Assembly (NCBI GenBank): GCA_030447005.1
Contig: JAUJME010000101.1
Location: 1 to 6,057, forward strand
DNA length: 6,057 bases
Direction of reading: 5' to 3'
DNA from: Solirubrobacteraceae bacterium
Lineage (GTDB): Bacteria; Actinomycetota; Thermoleophilia; Solirubrobacterales; Solirubrobacteraceae
This document shows positions 1 through 6,057 of this stretch, piece after piece. The number at the start of each line of letters is the position of its first letter. Positions within the stretch are counted from its first letter, which is position 1. Position numbers and translations under genes: made by a program. The notes below the pieces were generated by a model. That model ran no database searches. It saw nothing but the letters and a program-made list of their open reading frames with translations, and was not told where the DNA came from.

Positions 1-1047
1 CGCGCCGAGGCCGTCGCGCGGATCTGCGACGAGGCCGCCGCCCTGCACGCCGCCGGCGAGGAGGTGGTGATCGTCACGTCGGGGGCGATCGCGCGCGGGA
101 TGCGGATGCTCGGGCTCGAGGTGCGCCCGCGGGCGATCGACGAGCTCCAGGCCGCGAGCGCGGTCGGCCAGGGAACGCTCTACCGCACCTACGACGAGCT
201 CATGCGGGCACGCGGCGTGGCCACCGCGCAGGTGCTGCTGACCTTCTTCGACATGAGCGCGCGACTGCACTACCTCAACGCCCGCCGCACGCTGCGCAAG
301 CTGCTCGACTGGCGGATCGTCCCGGTCATCAACGAGAACGACACGACGACCACGGACGAGATCTCCTTCGGCGACAACGACTTCCTCGCCGCCCAGGTCG
401 CCGTCCTGCTCGGCGCGCGGCTGCTCGTCCTGCTCACTGACACGGACGGCCTCTACACCGCCGACCCGCGGACGGACCCGGCCGCCGAGCCGATCCGCGA
501 GGTGACGGACTTCGAGGCGCTCACCGCGCTCGCGATCGGCCACTCGAGCTCGCCGCTGGGGTCGGGCGGGATGCGCTCGAAGGTGGTCGCGGCCGAGATG
601 GCGACCGCGGCGGGGATCACGACGGTCATCGGCTCGGGTCGCGAGCCGGGGACGATCGCGCGGGCGGCGGCGGGTGAGGTCGCGGGCACCCGCTTCCCGC
701 CCCAGCCCGTCCGCCACTCGAGCTTCAAGCTGTGGCTGAAGTACGCGAAGCCGGGGCGCGGCACGCTGACGGTCGACGCCGGCGCCGAGCGGGCGCTGCG
801 CGAGGGCGGGACGTCGCTGCTGCCGGTCGGCGTGGTGGAGGTGGAGGGGGAGTTCGACGCGGGGGACGCGGTGGCGATCCGCGCGGCGGGCGCCGGCGCG
901 GGCGCGCCGCCCATCGGCAAGGGGATCTGCAACTACTCGGCGGCCGAGCTCCAGCGGGTGCGCGGGATGAAGTCCGCGCAGGTCCGGGAGGTGCTGCCCC
1001 GGGCGACCGACGAGGCGGTCCACCGGGACTACTTCGTGCTGGCGTAG
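1..1047 (+). CDS. proB: Glutamate 5-kinase (gamma-glutamyl kinase), 5'-truncated by window edge
   Basis: This enzyme phosphorylates L-glutamate with ATP to gamma-glutamyl phosphate, the first and usually proline-inhibited step of cytosolic proline synthesis. The frame is open from base 1; 348 residues are present, and roughly the first 20-40 residues, with the first ATP-binding strand, lie outside the window. A GTG at 64 is internal, because family sequence (SGAIARG at fragment residues 27-33) needs the residues before it. The amino-acid kinase domain shows VINEND (fragment 109-114, glutamate binding), FGDNDFLAAQVA, TDTDGLYTADPR and GSGGMRSK (about 187-193). The C-terminal ~110 residues (RHSSFKLW... 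to the end) form the PUA domain found in most long ProB proteins. The stop lies 2 bp from the stop of the convergent minus-strand gene. proA follows on the same strand only after that 600-bp gene, so proB and proA are not tightly co-transcribed here. Identification is secure; the true start is not visible. Confidence 0.96.
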   Translation, partial: RAEAVARICDEAAALHAAGEEVVIVTSGAIARGMRMLGLEVRPRAIDELQAASAVGQGTLYRTYDELMRARGVATAQVLLTFFDMSARLHYLNARRTLRKLLDWRIVPVINENDTTTTDEISFGDNDFLAAQVAVLLGARLLVLLTDTDGLYTADPRTDPAAEPIREVTDFEALTALAIGHSSSPLGSGGMRSKVVAAEMATAAGITTVIGSGREPGTIARAAAGEVAGTRFPPQPVRHSSFKLWLKYAKPGRGTLTVDAGAERALREGGTSLLPVGVVEVEGEFDAGDAVAIRAAGAGAGAPPIGKGICNYSAAELQRVRGMKSAQVREVLPRATDEAVHRDYFVLA

Positions 1048-1049
1048 GC

Positions 1050-1649
1050 TCAGCCGCCGCCTCCGCAACCGCCGCCGCCGTCCCCGCCGCCGCCGTCCCC
1101 ACCGCCGCCGTCCCCACCGCCGCCGCCGCTGCGCCGGCGGTTGCGGCGCTCGCGCGGGGCCCGCACCCGCTCGGCGCGGTCGAGCTCGAGCGCCGGGCCC
1201 GGCAGGCCCAGCCGGCGGTCGAGGTCCCACAGCACCGACTCCCGCTGCATGCGGAGGCGGCTGCGGTCCCACGCCTCGACCGTGTTGTGCAGCGCGGTCT
1301 CCATCGGCACGGCGAGGGCCGCCTCGGGCCGGTGGTGGAGGTAGGTCCGGTACACCCGTCGGCAGAAGCGCTCGTAGGCGCTCGTGTCGAGGATGAACTC
1401 GTGCCAGAGCCAGTCGACCGCCTGGGACGGCATGCCGAGCCGGGTGTCGCCGCGGTGCACGCACGCCACGAGCCAGTCCTTGAGGGCGAGCTCCGCGAGC
1501 TCGAGGTCCTTGCGGCCGAGCGACGGGTGCGCGCGCAGGACACGGTCGGCCACGCCGGCGGGGAGCTCGAGGGCGAGGGCCGCCGCCTCGGCCTGCGCGC
1601 GGCGCGGTCGCCGGTTCCGTCGGCGGTCGGCGAGCGCCACGGCGGGCAT
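1050..1649 (-). CDS. Glycine-rich domain-containing protein with poly-Gly/Asp C-terminal tail, function unknown
   Basis: A predicted soluble protein of 199 residues with no signal peptide or membrane segment. After a basic N-terminus (about residues 8-17, Arg-rich) comes a conserved-looking core: HPSLGRKDLELAEL (41-54), then MPSQAVDWLWHEFIL (73-87), SAYERFCRRVYRTYLHH (90-106). From memory, the WHEFIL, FC and LHH pattern is typical of small bacterial proteins annotated 'glycine-rich domain-containing'; no biochemical role is known to me. H83, C96 and H105/H106 could form a metal or catalytic cluster, which is inference. Residues 175-199 are almost pure Gly with three Asp and one Cys. The ATG at 1649 is chosen because it is the first start in a plausible place: upstream in-frame sequence runs into the proA promoter region. 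No clear Shine-Dalgarno is seen, so the start is moderately certain. The gene is convergent with proB (2-bp gap) and divergent from proA (60-bp gap). Confidence 0.75.
   Translation of the reverse strand: MPAVALADRRRNRRPRRAQAEAAALALELPAGVADRVLRAHPSLGRKDLELAELALKDWLVACVHRGDTRLGMPSQAVDWLWHEFILDTSAYERFCRRVYRTYLHHRPEAALAVPMETALHNTVEAWDRSRLRMQRESVLWDLDRRLGLPGPALELDRAERVRAPRERRNRRRSGGGGGDGGGGDGGGGDGGGGCGGGG
1053..1127 (-). repeat. 15-bp tandem repeat encoding GGGGD units
   Basis: Three adjacent 15-bp units occupy 1081-1095, 1096-1110 and 1111-1125; on the + strand they read tccccgccgccgccg, tccccaccgccgccg and tccccaccgccgccg. They differ at one base, and degenerate GCC/CCG triplets flank them. On the coding (minus) strand they give the GGGGD pentamers of the glycine-rich tail, which ends with a single Cys and four Gly. 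Because the unit is a multiple of three, copy-number change by slippage would keep the frame and alter only tail length. Confidence 0.85.
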
Positions 1650-1694
1650 CGTGGACCCGGGCGGCCACGCGTCCAGGCGGTTGCGCCGCTGGCG

Positions 1695-1700
1695 TACGCT
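1695..1700 (+). promoter_or_regulatory. Possible -10 box (TACGCT) for a leaderless proA transcript
   Basis: TACGCT fits the actinobacterial TAnnnT -10 pattern and ends 9 bases before the proA ATG. The intervening bases gtgtgaccc contain no Shine-Dalgarno. Transcription would then start at or very near the A of the start codon. No convincing -35 is visible. The box sits inside a short palindrome (GCGTACGC, 1692-1699). It is supported mainly by the same arrangement at two other starts in this window. Confidence 0.4.
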
Positions 1701-1709
1701 GTGTGACCC

Positions 1710-2981
1710 ATGGCGCTCGCCGAACGCACCTCGGTCTCCGACCTGTGTCTTGCCGCCCGCGAGGCGGCCCGCCGGCTCGCGCTCGTCGACTCCGGGCGCC
1801 GCGACCGTGCGCTGCTCGCGATCGCCGACGCGCTCGAGGCGCGCACGCCGGAGATCCTCGAGGCCAACGCCCGCGACCTCGAGGCGGGGCGCGCGGCCGG
1901 GCTGTCGGCGGCGCTGATGGACCGCCTCGCGCTCGACGCGGGCCGGGTCGCCGCGATGGCGGACGGCGCGCGGGCGATCGCCGCCCTGAGCGATCCGGTC
2001 GGGGAGGTCGTCGACGGCTTCCGGTTGCCCAACGGGCTCGACGTCCGCAAGGTCCGCGTCCCGCTGGGCGTCGTCGCGGTGGTCTACGAGGCACGGCCGA
2101 ACGTGACGATCGACGCCGCCGCGCTCGCGCTGAAGTCGGGCAACGCCGTGGTCCTGCGGGGCTCCTCGTCGGCCGCGCACTCCAACGCCGTCCTCGCCTC
2201 GGTGGCCCGCGAGGCGGCCGAGGGCGCCGGGCTGCCGGCCGGGTGCCTGGCCCTGGTGGCCGGCGGCGGCCGCGAAGAGCTCGCGGAGCTCGCGACCCAG
2301 GACGGCGTCGTCGACCTGATCATCCCCCGCGGCGGCGAGGGGCTCAAGGCGGCGCTCAGCGCGGTCGCCACCGTGCCGGTCATCTACGCCGCGTCGGGCA
2401 ACTGCCACGTCTTCGTCGACGCGAGCGCCGACCTCGCCGACGCCGAGGCGATCATCCTCAACGCCAAGACCCAGCGGCCCGGCGTCTGCAACGCCGCCGA
2501 GACGCTGCTCGTCCACGCCAACGCGGCGCCGGCCTTCCTCCCCGGCGCGCTGCGCGTGCTGGCGGCGGCTGGGGTCGAGCTGCGCGGGGACGGGCGCACG
2601 CGCGCGCTGGCGGGCCCCGAGCTCGAGGTGGGCGACGCGACGGAGGAGGACTGGGCGCAGGAGTTCCTCGCGCTCGTGCTCGCCGTGCGGGTGGTCGACT
2701 CGGTCGAGGAGGCCGTGGAACACGTCAACCGCTACGGGTCCGGGCACTCCGAGGCGATCGTCACGCGCGACACCGAGGCCGCACGGGCCTTCGGGCTCGG
2801 AGTCGACGCCGCCTGCGTCTACGTCAACGCCTCCACGCGCTTCACCGACGGGGGGGAGTTCGGGATGGGCGCCGAGATCGGCAACTCGACGCAGAAGCTG
2901 CACGCGCGCGGCCCGATCGGGCTGCGCGAGCTCTGTACCTTCAAGTACCTGGTCGAGGGGTCCGGGCAGGTCCGCCCGTAG
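1710..2981 (+). CDS. proA: Gamma-glutamyl phosphate reductase (glutamate-5-semialdehyde dehydrogenase)
   Basis: This enzyme reduces gamma-glutamyl phosphate, the ProB product, with NADPH to glutamate-5-semialdehyde, which cyclises to pyrroline-5-carboxylate for proline synthesis. The protein has 423 residues, the normal length for the family. Visible hallmarks are VYEARPNVTIDAAALALKSGN (126-145, cofactor-binding region), IPRGGEGL (205-212), QRPGVCNAAETLL (255-267, with C260 as the catalytic thiol that forms the thioester intermediate), YVNASTRFTDG (371-381) and GAEIGNSTQKLHARGP (387-402). The ATG at 1710 gives the expected N-terminal helix region, and nothing upstream is needed. The gene lies 60 bp from the divergent glycine-rich gene and 26 bp before nadD. 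It appears to have its own promoter and no Shine-Dalgarno. All key residues are intact. Confidence 0.97.
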   Translation: MALAERTSVSDLCLAAREAARRLALVDSGRRDRALLAIADALEARTPEILEANARDLEAGRAAGLSAALMDRLALDAGRVAAMADGARAIAALSDPVGEVVDGFRLPNGLDVRKVRVPLGVVAVVYEARPNVTIDAAALALKSGNAVVLRGSSSAAHSNAVLASVAREAAEGAGLPAGCLALVAGGGREELAELATQDGVVDLIIPRGGEGLKAALSAVATVPVIYAASGNCHVFVDASADLADAEAIILNAKTQRPGVCNAAETLLVHANAAPAFLPGALRVLAAAGVELRGDGRTRALAGPELEVGDATEEDWAQEFLALVLAVRVVDSVEEAVEHVNRYGSGHSEAIVTRDTEAARAFGLGVDAACVYVNASTRFTDGGEFGMGAEIGNSTQKLHARGPIGLRELCTFKYLVEGSGQVRP

Positions 2982-2999
2982 GGCCGCCCGCGGCCGTTT
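2982..2999 (+). terminator. Small GC hairpin plus short T run between proA and nadD, possible attenuator
   Basis: GGCCG (2982-2986) pairs with CGGCC (2991-2995) around the loop CCCG, followed by GTTT. The stem has only five pairs and begins directly after the proA stop. It could cause partial termination or simply shape the nadD leader. In sequence this GC-rich, a 5-bp hairpin is also expected by chance. Confidence 0.2.
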
Positions 3000-3007
3000 C
3001 GTTGCCC

Positions 3008-3658
3008 GTGGCGCGCGTCGGGATCCTGGGCGGGACCTTCAACCCGCCACACCTCGGCCACCTCGTCTGCGCGCAGGAGGCGCTCGTCGCTCTCGGGCTC
3101 GACTCGGTGGTACTGGTTCCGGCGGGGACGCCCCCGCACAAGGAGGTCGCGGCCGACCCGGGCGCCGCGCACCGGGTCGCGCTCTGCGAGGCGGCGGTGG
3201 CGGGCGACGAGCGCTTCTCGGTCTCACGGGCGGAGGTCGAGCGGGCCGGCGCGTCGTACAGCGTCGATACCCTGAGAGCACTGCATGAGCGCGATCCGGA
3301 GCACGACCTGACCTTCATCGTCGGCGGCGACATGGCCCTCTCGTTCCCCGACTGGCGGGAGCCCGAGGTCGTCCTGGAGCTCGCCGAGCTCGGCGTGGCC
3401 GAGCGGGAGAGGGTCCGCCGGGCCGACATCGCCGAGCGCCTGCGCCCGCTGCGCGGCGCCGCCGAGCGAGTCCGCTTCTTCGACATGCCGCGCATGGACA
3501 TCTCCTCCTCGCTCATCCGCCGCCGGGCGGCCGCCGGCTGGCCGGTGCGCTACCTGGTCCCGCGCGGCGTGGACGAGTACATCGCCCGCGAGGGGTTGTA
3601 CGCCGCCGGGTCGGGCACGGGCGCCGGGGCCGGAGCCGTGGCGGGGGCGCGGCCGTGA
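3008..3658 (+). CDS. nadD: Nicotinate-nucleotide adenylyltransferase
   Basis: NadD transfers AMP from ATP to nicotinic acid mononucleotide, giving deamido-NAD, a step shared by de novo and salvage NAD synthesis. With the GTG at 3008 it has 216 residues, a usual size. The nucleotidyltransferase signature GGTFNPPHLGHL spans 8-19 (H15 and H18 of the H-x-G-H type motif). It also shows GTPPHK (40-45), SYSVDTL (83-89), FIVGGDMALSFPDW (103-116), ISSSLIR (165-171, the second phosphate-binding motif) and VPRGVDEYI (184-192). A TTG at 3002 is an alternative start two codons upstream; neither has a Shine-Dalgarno. Oddities are a Gly/Ala low-complexity tail (about 199-216) and GVAERERVRR (129-138), where many homologues have an Arg-Pro-Gly-containing segment. 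The stop overlaps the rsfS start (GTGA), and the gene lies 26 bp after proA, so an operon is likely. No yqeK-type HD gene lies between nadD and rsfS. Confidence 0.93.
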   Translation: MARVGILGGTFNPPHLGHLVCAQEALVALGLDSVVLVPAGTPPHKEVAADPGAAHRVALCEAAVAGDERFSVSRAEVERAGASYSVDTLRALHERDPEHDLTFIVGGDMALSFPDWREPEVVLELAELGVAERERVRRADIAERLRPLRGAAERVRFFDMPRMDISSSLIRRRAAAGWPVRYLVPRGVDEYIAREGLYAAGSGTGAGAGAVAGARP

Positions 3659-4056
3659 ACGGCGGCCAGGGCCAGGCCCGGATGCCGGCCGGCGAGGAGC
3701 TCGCCGGCGTGGCGCTCGCCGAGGCGATCGCCGGCTACGCGGCCGACAAGAAGGCGGCCGAGGTCGTCGAGCTCGACCTCCGCGGAGTGCTCGGCTACAC
3801 GGACTACTTCATCGTCTGCTCGGGCAACACCGAGCGCCAGACGAAGGCCATCCACGACGGCATCCACCTCGGGATGAAGGACGACCACGGCGTGCTGCCG
3901 CGCCGGGTCGAGGGCGCCGCCGAGGCCCGCTGGATCCTCATGGACTACCTCGACGTGGTCGTCCACGTCTTCACGCCCGAGGCGCGCGACTACTACCGGC
4001 TCGAGCAGCTCTGGGGCGAGGCGCCGAAGCGCACCTTCGACCCCCGGAACGACTGA
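3655..4056 (+). CDS. rsfS: Ribosomal silencing factor RsfS
   Basis: RsfS binds ribosomal protein uL14 on the large subunit and blocks joining of the 30S subunit, lowering translation in starvation or stationary phase. The 133-residue protein carries the family pattern ADKKAAEVVELDLRG (30-44), GYTDYFIVCSGNTERQTKAI (47-66), ARWILMDYLDVVVHVF (91-106) and YYRLEQLWGEAP (113-124). The GTG at 3655 overlaps the nadD stop (GTGA), which is typical of translational coupling. An ATG at 3682 (residue 10) is an alternative start that would remove a poorly conserved Gly/Gln-rich leader. The coupling makes the GTG slightly more likely. The gene ends at a strong hairpin, so it is probably last in the proA-nadD-rsfS transcript. 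Confidence 0.95.
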   Translation: MNGGQGQARMPAGEELAGVALAEAIAGYAADKKAAEVVELDLRGVLGYTDYFIVCSGNTERQTKAIHDGIHLGMKDDHGVLPRRVEGAAEARWILMDYLDVVVHVFTPEARDYYRLEQLWGEAPKRTFDPRND

Positions 4057-4067
4057 GGCCGCCCTCC

Positions 4068-4574
<507 letters not shown>

Positions 4575-4605
4575 CGCCGCCGGGGGCGGTGGCCGGGTGC
4601 ATGGC

Positions 4606-5295
4606 TCAGCCCTGGCGCCGCGGGCGCTGCGGGATGAACTCGGGGATCTCGCCGAAGTCCGCGCGAGGGAGCGACGGGCTGGCACGGGGAGTCGACCCGT
4701 TGGCGGGCTCGGAGTAGCCCGCGCGGTCGAGCATCCCGAGAAACGACCGGTGGGCGCTCGCGACGTCCTTGAGCAGCCGGTCCGCGTTGGCGTGCAGGGA
4801 GTCGCCCAGCGCGCGCAGGTTGTTGCTGAGCTCCGTCCCCTCCTCGAGGATCTCCGCGGCCATCTCGCGCGCCTTGCGCACCTCCTCGCGGGCGTCGCGG
4901 GAGGCCGCCTCGCGGGTCTCGGCCGCGAAGACCTCGGCGATGCGCTGGGTCTCGGTCGCCTCGGACTGAGCGCGGTCGACGACCCGCGAGGCCTGGGCGG
5001 TGGCCTGCTCGCGGATGCGCACGGCGTCCGCCTCGGCCGTCGAGTGGAGCGTCGCGGCGCGGCGCTGCGCGTCCGCCAGGATGTCCTGCGCCTCGGCCTC
5101 CGCGGCGTTCACTCGGTTCTCTGCCGCGCGGGTCGCCTCGGCGATCCGCTCGGCCGAGCGGCGCTCCGCGTCGACGCGCATCTGGTCCGCGGCCGCCTCG
5201 GCCGCCGCCAGGATCGACTCGATCCGCCGGCTCGCCCGGCCGGCGCCGGCGACCTCGTCCTCTGCGGGGGGTGCGCCCTGGCCTTCGGTGCTCAT
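4606..5295 (-). CDS. Ala/Glu-rich coiled-coil protein, DivIVA-like, function unknown
   Basis: A 229-residue soluble protein. After a short acidic/Gly N-terminus (1-20), residues about 21-190 are nearly continuous helix-forming sequence rich in Ala, Glu, Arg and Gln without Pro. It contains repeated AE.A pieces such as AAENRVNAAEAEAQDILADA (57-76), which fits a long coiled coil. The stretch ALGDSLHANADRLLKDV (162-178) is less repetitive. A disordered Pro/Ser linker follows (about 196-212), then a C-terminal tail FGEIPEFIPQRPRR (214-227). The composition resembles DivIVA/Wag31-type polar scaffold proteins, but the N-terminal DivIVA membrane-binding motif is not evident, so a scaffold or cell-division role is only a guess. 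The ATG at 5295 is preceded by TAGCCT six bases upstream and no Shine-Dalgarno. The gene is divergent from leuS and 31 bp upstream of the nuclease gene, probably on the same transcript. Confidence 0.8.
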   Translation of the reverse strand: MSTEGQGAPPAEDEVAGAGRASRRIESILAAAEAAADQMRVDAERRSAERIAEATRAAENRVNAAEAEAQDILADAQRRAATLHSTAEADAVRIREQATAQASRVVDRAQSEATETQRIAEVFAAETREAASRDAREEVRKAREMAAEILEEGTELSNNLRALGDSLHANADRLLKDVASAHRSFLGMLDRAGYSEPANGSTPRASPSLPRADFGEIPEFIPQRPRRQG

Positions 5296-5301
5296 GGCTC
5301 A

Positions 5302-5307
5302 AGGCTA
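5302..5307 (-). promoter_or_regulatory. Possible -10 box (TAGCCT) for a leaderless coiled-coil gene transcript
   Basis: On the minus strand TAGCCT is followed by six bases (TGAGCC) and then the ATG at 5295. With the usual -10 to start-site distance, transcription would begin at the start codon itself. No Shine-Dalgarno is present. The likely -35 region falls within the inverted repeat at 5317-5335. Confidence 0.45.
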
Positions 5308-5316
5308 CGTGCGCGT

Positions 5317-5335
5317 CCGGCGGGATCCCCGCCGG
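5317..5335. repeat. Perfect 8-bp inverted repeat in the divergent promoter region
   Basis: CCGGCGGG (5317-5324) and CCCGCCGG (5328-5335) are perfect inverted copies separated by ATC. It lies between the two divergent -10-like boxes, over the expected -35 region of the coiled-coil gene. It could be an operator, or chance in GC-rich DNA. Confidence 0.35.
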
Positions 5336-5361
5336 CCCCCGGCGCGGCCCAGCCCGGCCGC

Positions 5362-5367
5362 TAACCT
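5362..5367 (+). promoter_or_regulatory. Possible -10 box (TAACCT) for leuS
   Basis: TAACCT fits TAnnnT and ends 10 bases before the leuS ATG; the bases between (caccgcgtcc) hold no Shine-Dalgarno. This suggests a leaderless or at most 1-4 base leader. The 82-bp region shows no T-box specifier or antiterminator, so no tRNA-sensing leader precedes leuS here. Confidence 0.4.
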
Positions 5368-5377
5368 CACCGCGTCC

Positions 5378-6057
5378 ATGAGCGAGCAGCGCTACGAGCC
5401 CCACGGCATCGAGTCCCGGTGGCAGGCCGTCTGGGAGCAGGAGCGCACGTGGCAGGTCTCCAACGACGCTCCGGCCGGCGCTCAGAAGTCCTACGTGCTC
5501 GAGATGCTGCCCTACCCCTCGGGCGAGCCGCACATGGGCCACCTGAAGGTCTACTCGATCGGCGATGCGATCGCCCACTTCCACCGGCGCACCGGGCGCC
5601 GCGTGCTGCATCCCATGGGCTACGACGCCTTCGGTCTGCCGGCCGAGAACCACGCGATCCGCACCGGCGAGCACCCGCGCGAGTCCACCGCGACCTCGAT
5701 CGCCTCCTTCCAGCGCCAGTTCCGCTCGTGGGGCGTCTCCATCGACTGGTCGCGCGAGTTCGGCACCCACGAGCCGCGCTACTACCGCTGGACGCAGTGG
5801 CTGTTCCTGCGGCTGTTCGAACGCGGGCTCGCCTACCGCAAGGAGGCGGCGGTCAACTGGTGCCCCGACGACGCCACGGTGCTCGCCAACGAGCAGGTGA
5901 TCGACGGCCGCTGCGAGCGGTGCGGTGCCGAGGTCGAGGCACGCCAGCTCGAGCAGTGGTTCTTCCGCATCACCGACTACGCCGACCGGCTGCTCGACGA
6001 CCTCGAGACGGTCGACTGGCCGCAGAACGTCGTCACCATGCAGCGCAACTGGATCGG
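5378..6057 (+). CDS. leuS: Leucyl-tRNA synthetase, 3'-truncated by window edge
   Basis: LeuS is the class I synthetase that activates leucine with ATP and charges tRNA-Leu. The first 226 residues and two further bases are present, against a usual length of about 800-900. Visible are the N-terminal YEPHGIESRWQAVWE (6-20), the class I signature PYPSGEPHMGHL (45-56, with HMGH as the HIGH motif), HPMGYDAFGLPAENHA (78-93), DWSREF, YYRWTQWLFLRLFERGLAYR and VNWCPDDATVLANEQV. A CERCG motif follows and, together with NWCP, forms part of the zinc-binding insertion. The fragment ends at MQRNWIG, just before or at the start of the editing (CP1) domain, so that domain and the KMSKS motif lie outside the window. 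The ATG at 5378 matches the usual family N-terminus. The gene is divergent from the coiled-coil gene. Confidence 0.97.
   Translation, partial: MSEQRYEPHGIESRWQAVWEQERTWQVSNDAPAGAQKSYVLEMLPYPSGEPHMGHLKVYSIGDAIAHFHRRTGRRVLHPMGYDAFGLPAENHAIRTGEHPRESTATSIASFQRQFRSWGVSIDWSREFGTHEPRYYRWTQWLFLRLFERGLAYRKEAAVNWCPDDATVLANEQVIDGRCERCGAEVEARQLEQWFFRITDYADRLLDDLETVDWPQNVVTMQRNWI

Noticed and set aside
725..2050. Other long antisense and shifted frames over proB and proA
   Set aside because: They follow from very high GC, where stop codons are rare. They are Arg/Ser/Ala-rich, lack motifs, and overlap secure genes.
1053..2903. Long minus-strand open frame (617 codons) extending from the glycine-rich gene across proA
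   Set aside because: Only the last 199 codons look like protein. The rest is antisense to proA, shows GC-frame-driven Arg/Gly/Asp-rich sequence without domains, and no start is needed beyond ATG 1649.
3002..3004. TTG start for nadD
   Set aside because: Possible but less common than the GTG two codons downstream, which places the first strand directly before GGTFNPPH as in relatives. Neither has a Shine-Dalgarno to decide.
1703..3007. Open + frame upstream of nadD overlapping proA (giving a 651-residue product)
   Set aside because: Arg/Gly-rich shadow of proA. NadD family sequence begins only at the GTG at 3008.
4604..4614. Seven-base match (GCTCAGC) to the tRNA D-arm region near the upstream end of the nuclease gene, considered as an att-like duplication
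   Set aside because: Too short, and in opposite orientation to the tRNA. Such matches are expected by chance, so there is no support for an integration boundary.
5296..5377. T-box or other leader regulation of leuS
   Set aside because: The whole divergent region is 82 bp, with no T-box consensus or terminator/antiterminator pair, and a -10-like box lies next to the ATG.

Overview
This is a very GC-rich bacterial window with strong G/C preference at third codon positions. It reads as a chromosomal housekeeping segment of a high-GC actinobacterium. The order proB, proA, nadD, rsfS, followed by a nearby leuS, together with start codons that mostly lack a Shine-Dalgarno sequence, fits Actinobacteria. 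A deep-branching class such as Thermoleophilia is my best guess, but that is inference from style and order and not from a marker gene.

Left part (1-4056), mostly + strand. The window opens inside proB (glutamate 5-kinase) and contains the complete proA (gamma-glutamyl phosphate reductase), which are the first two enzymes of proline synthesis from glutamate. They are split by a 199-residue minus-strand gene (1050-1649). It encodes a protein of the bacterial 'glycine-rich domain-containing' type and ends in a poly-Gly/Asp tail encoded by a 15-bp tandem repeat. After proA come nadD (nicotinate-mononucleotide adenylyltransferase, NAD synthesis) and rsfS (ribosome silencing factor). These two overlap by four bases, so they are probably translationally coupled.

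Middle (4055-4574). A strong imperfect hairpin closes rsfS. Facing it on the minus strand is a complete tRNA-Ala(GGC) gene with the G3:U70 identity pair. Directly upstream of the tRNA, on the same strand, is a small PD-(D/E)XK nuclease gene of the group I intron-associated endonuclease type. Its reading frame has no stop before the tRNA. It passes through all 73 tRNA bases and ends in the loop of the rsfS hairpin. This protein/tRNA overlap is the most interesting feature of the window.

Right part (4575-6057). A minus-strand gene encodes an Ala/Glu-rich coiled-coil protein resembling DivIVA-type proteins. It lies 31 bp upstream of the nuclease gene and probably shares its transcript. Across a short divergent promoter region, leuS (leucyl-tRNA synthetase) begins and runs off the window.

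No stretch longer than about 100 bases lacks a gene. Three starts (proA, the coiled-coil gene, leuS) have a TAnnnT -10-like box 6-10 bases upstream of the ATG and no Shine-Dalgarno, which suggests leaderless or very short-leader mRNAs. I found no CRISPR array, IS element, rRNA or recognisable riboswitch.
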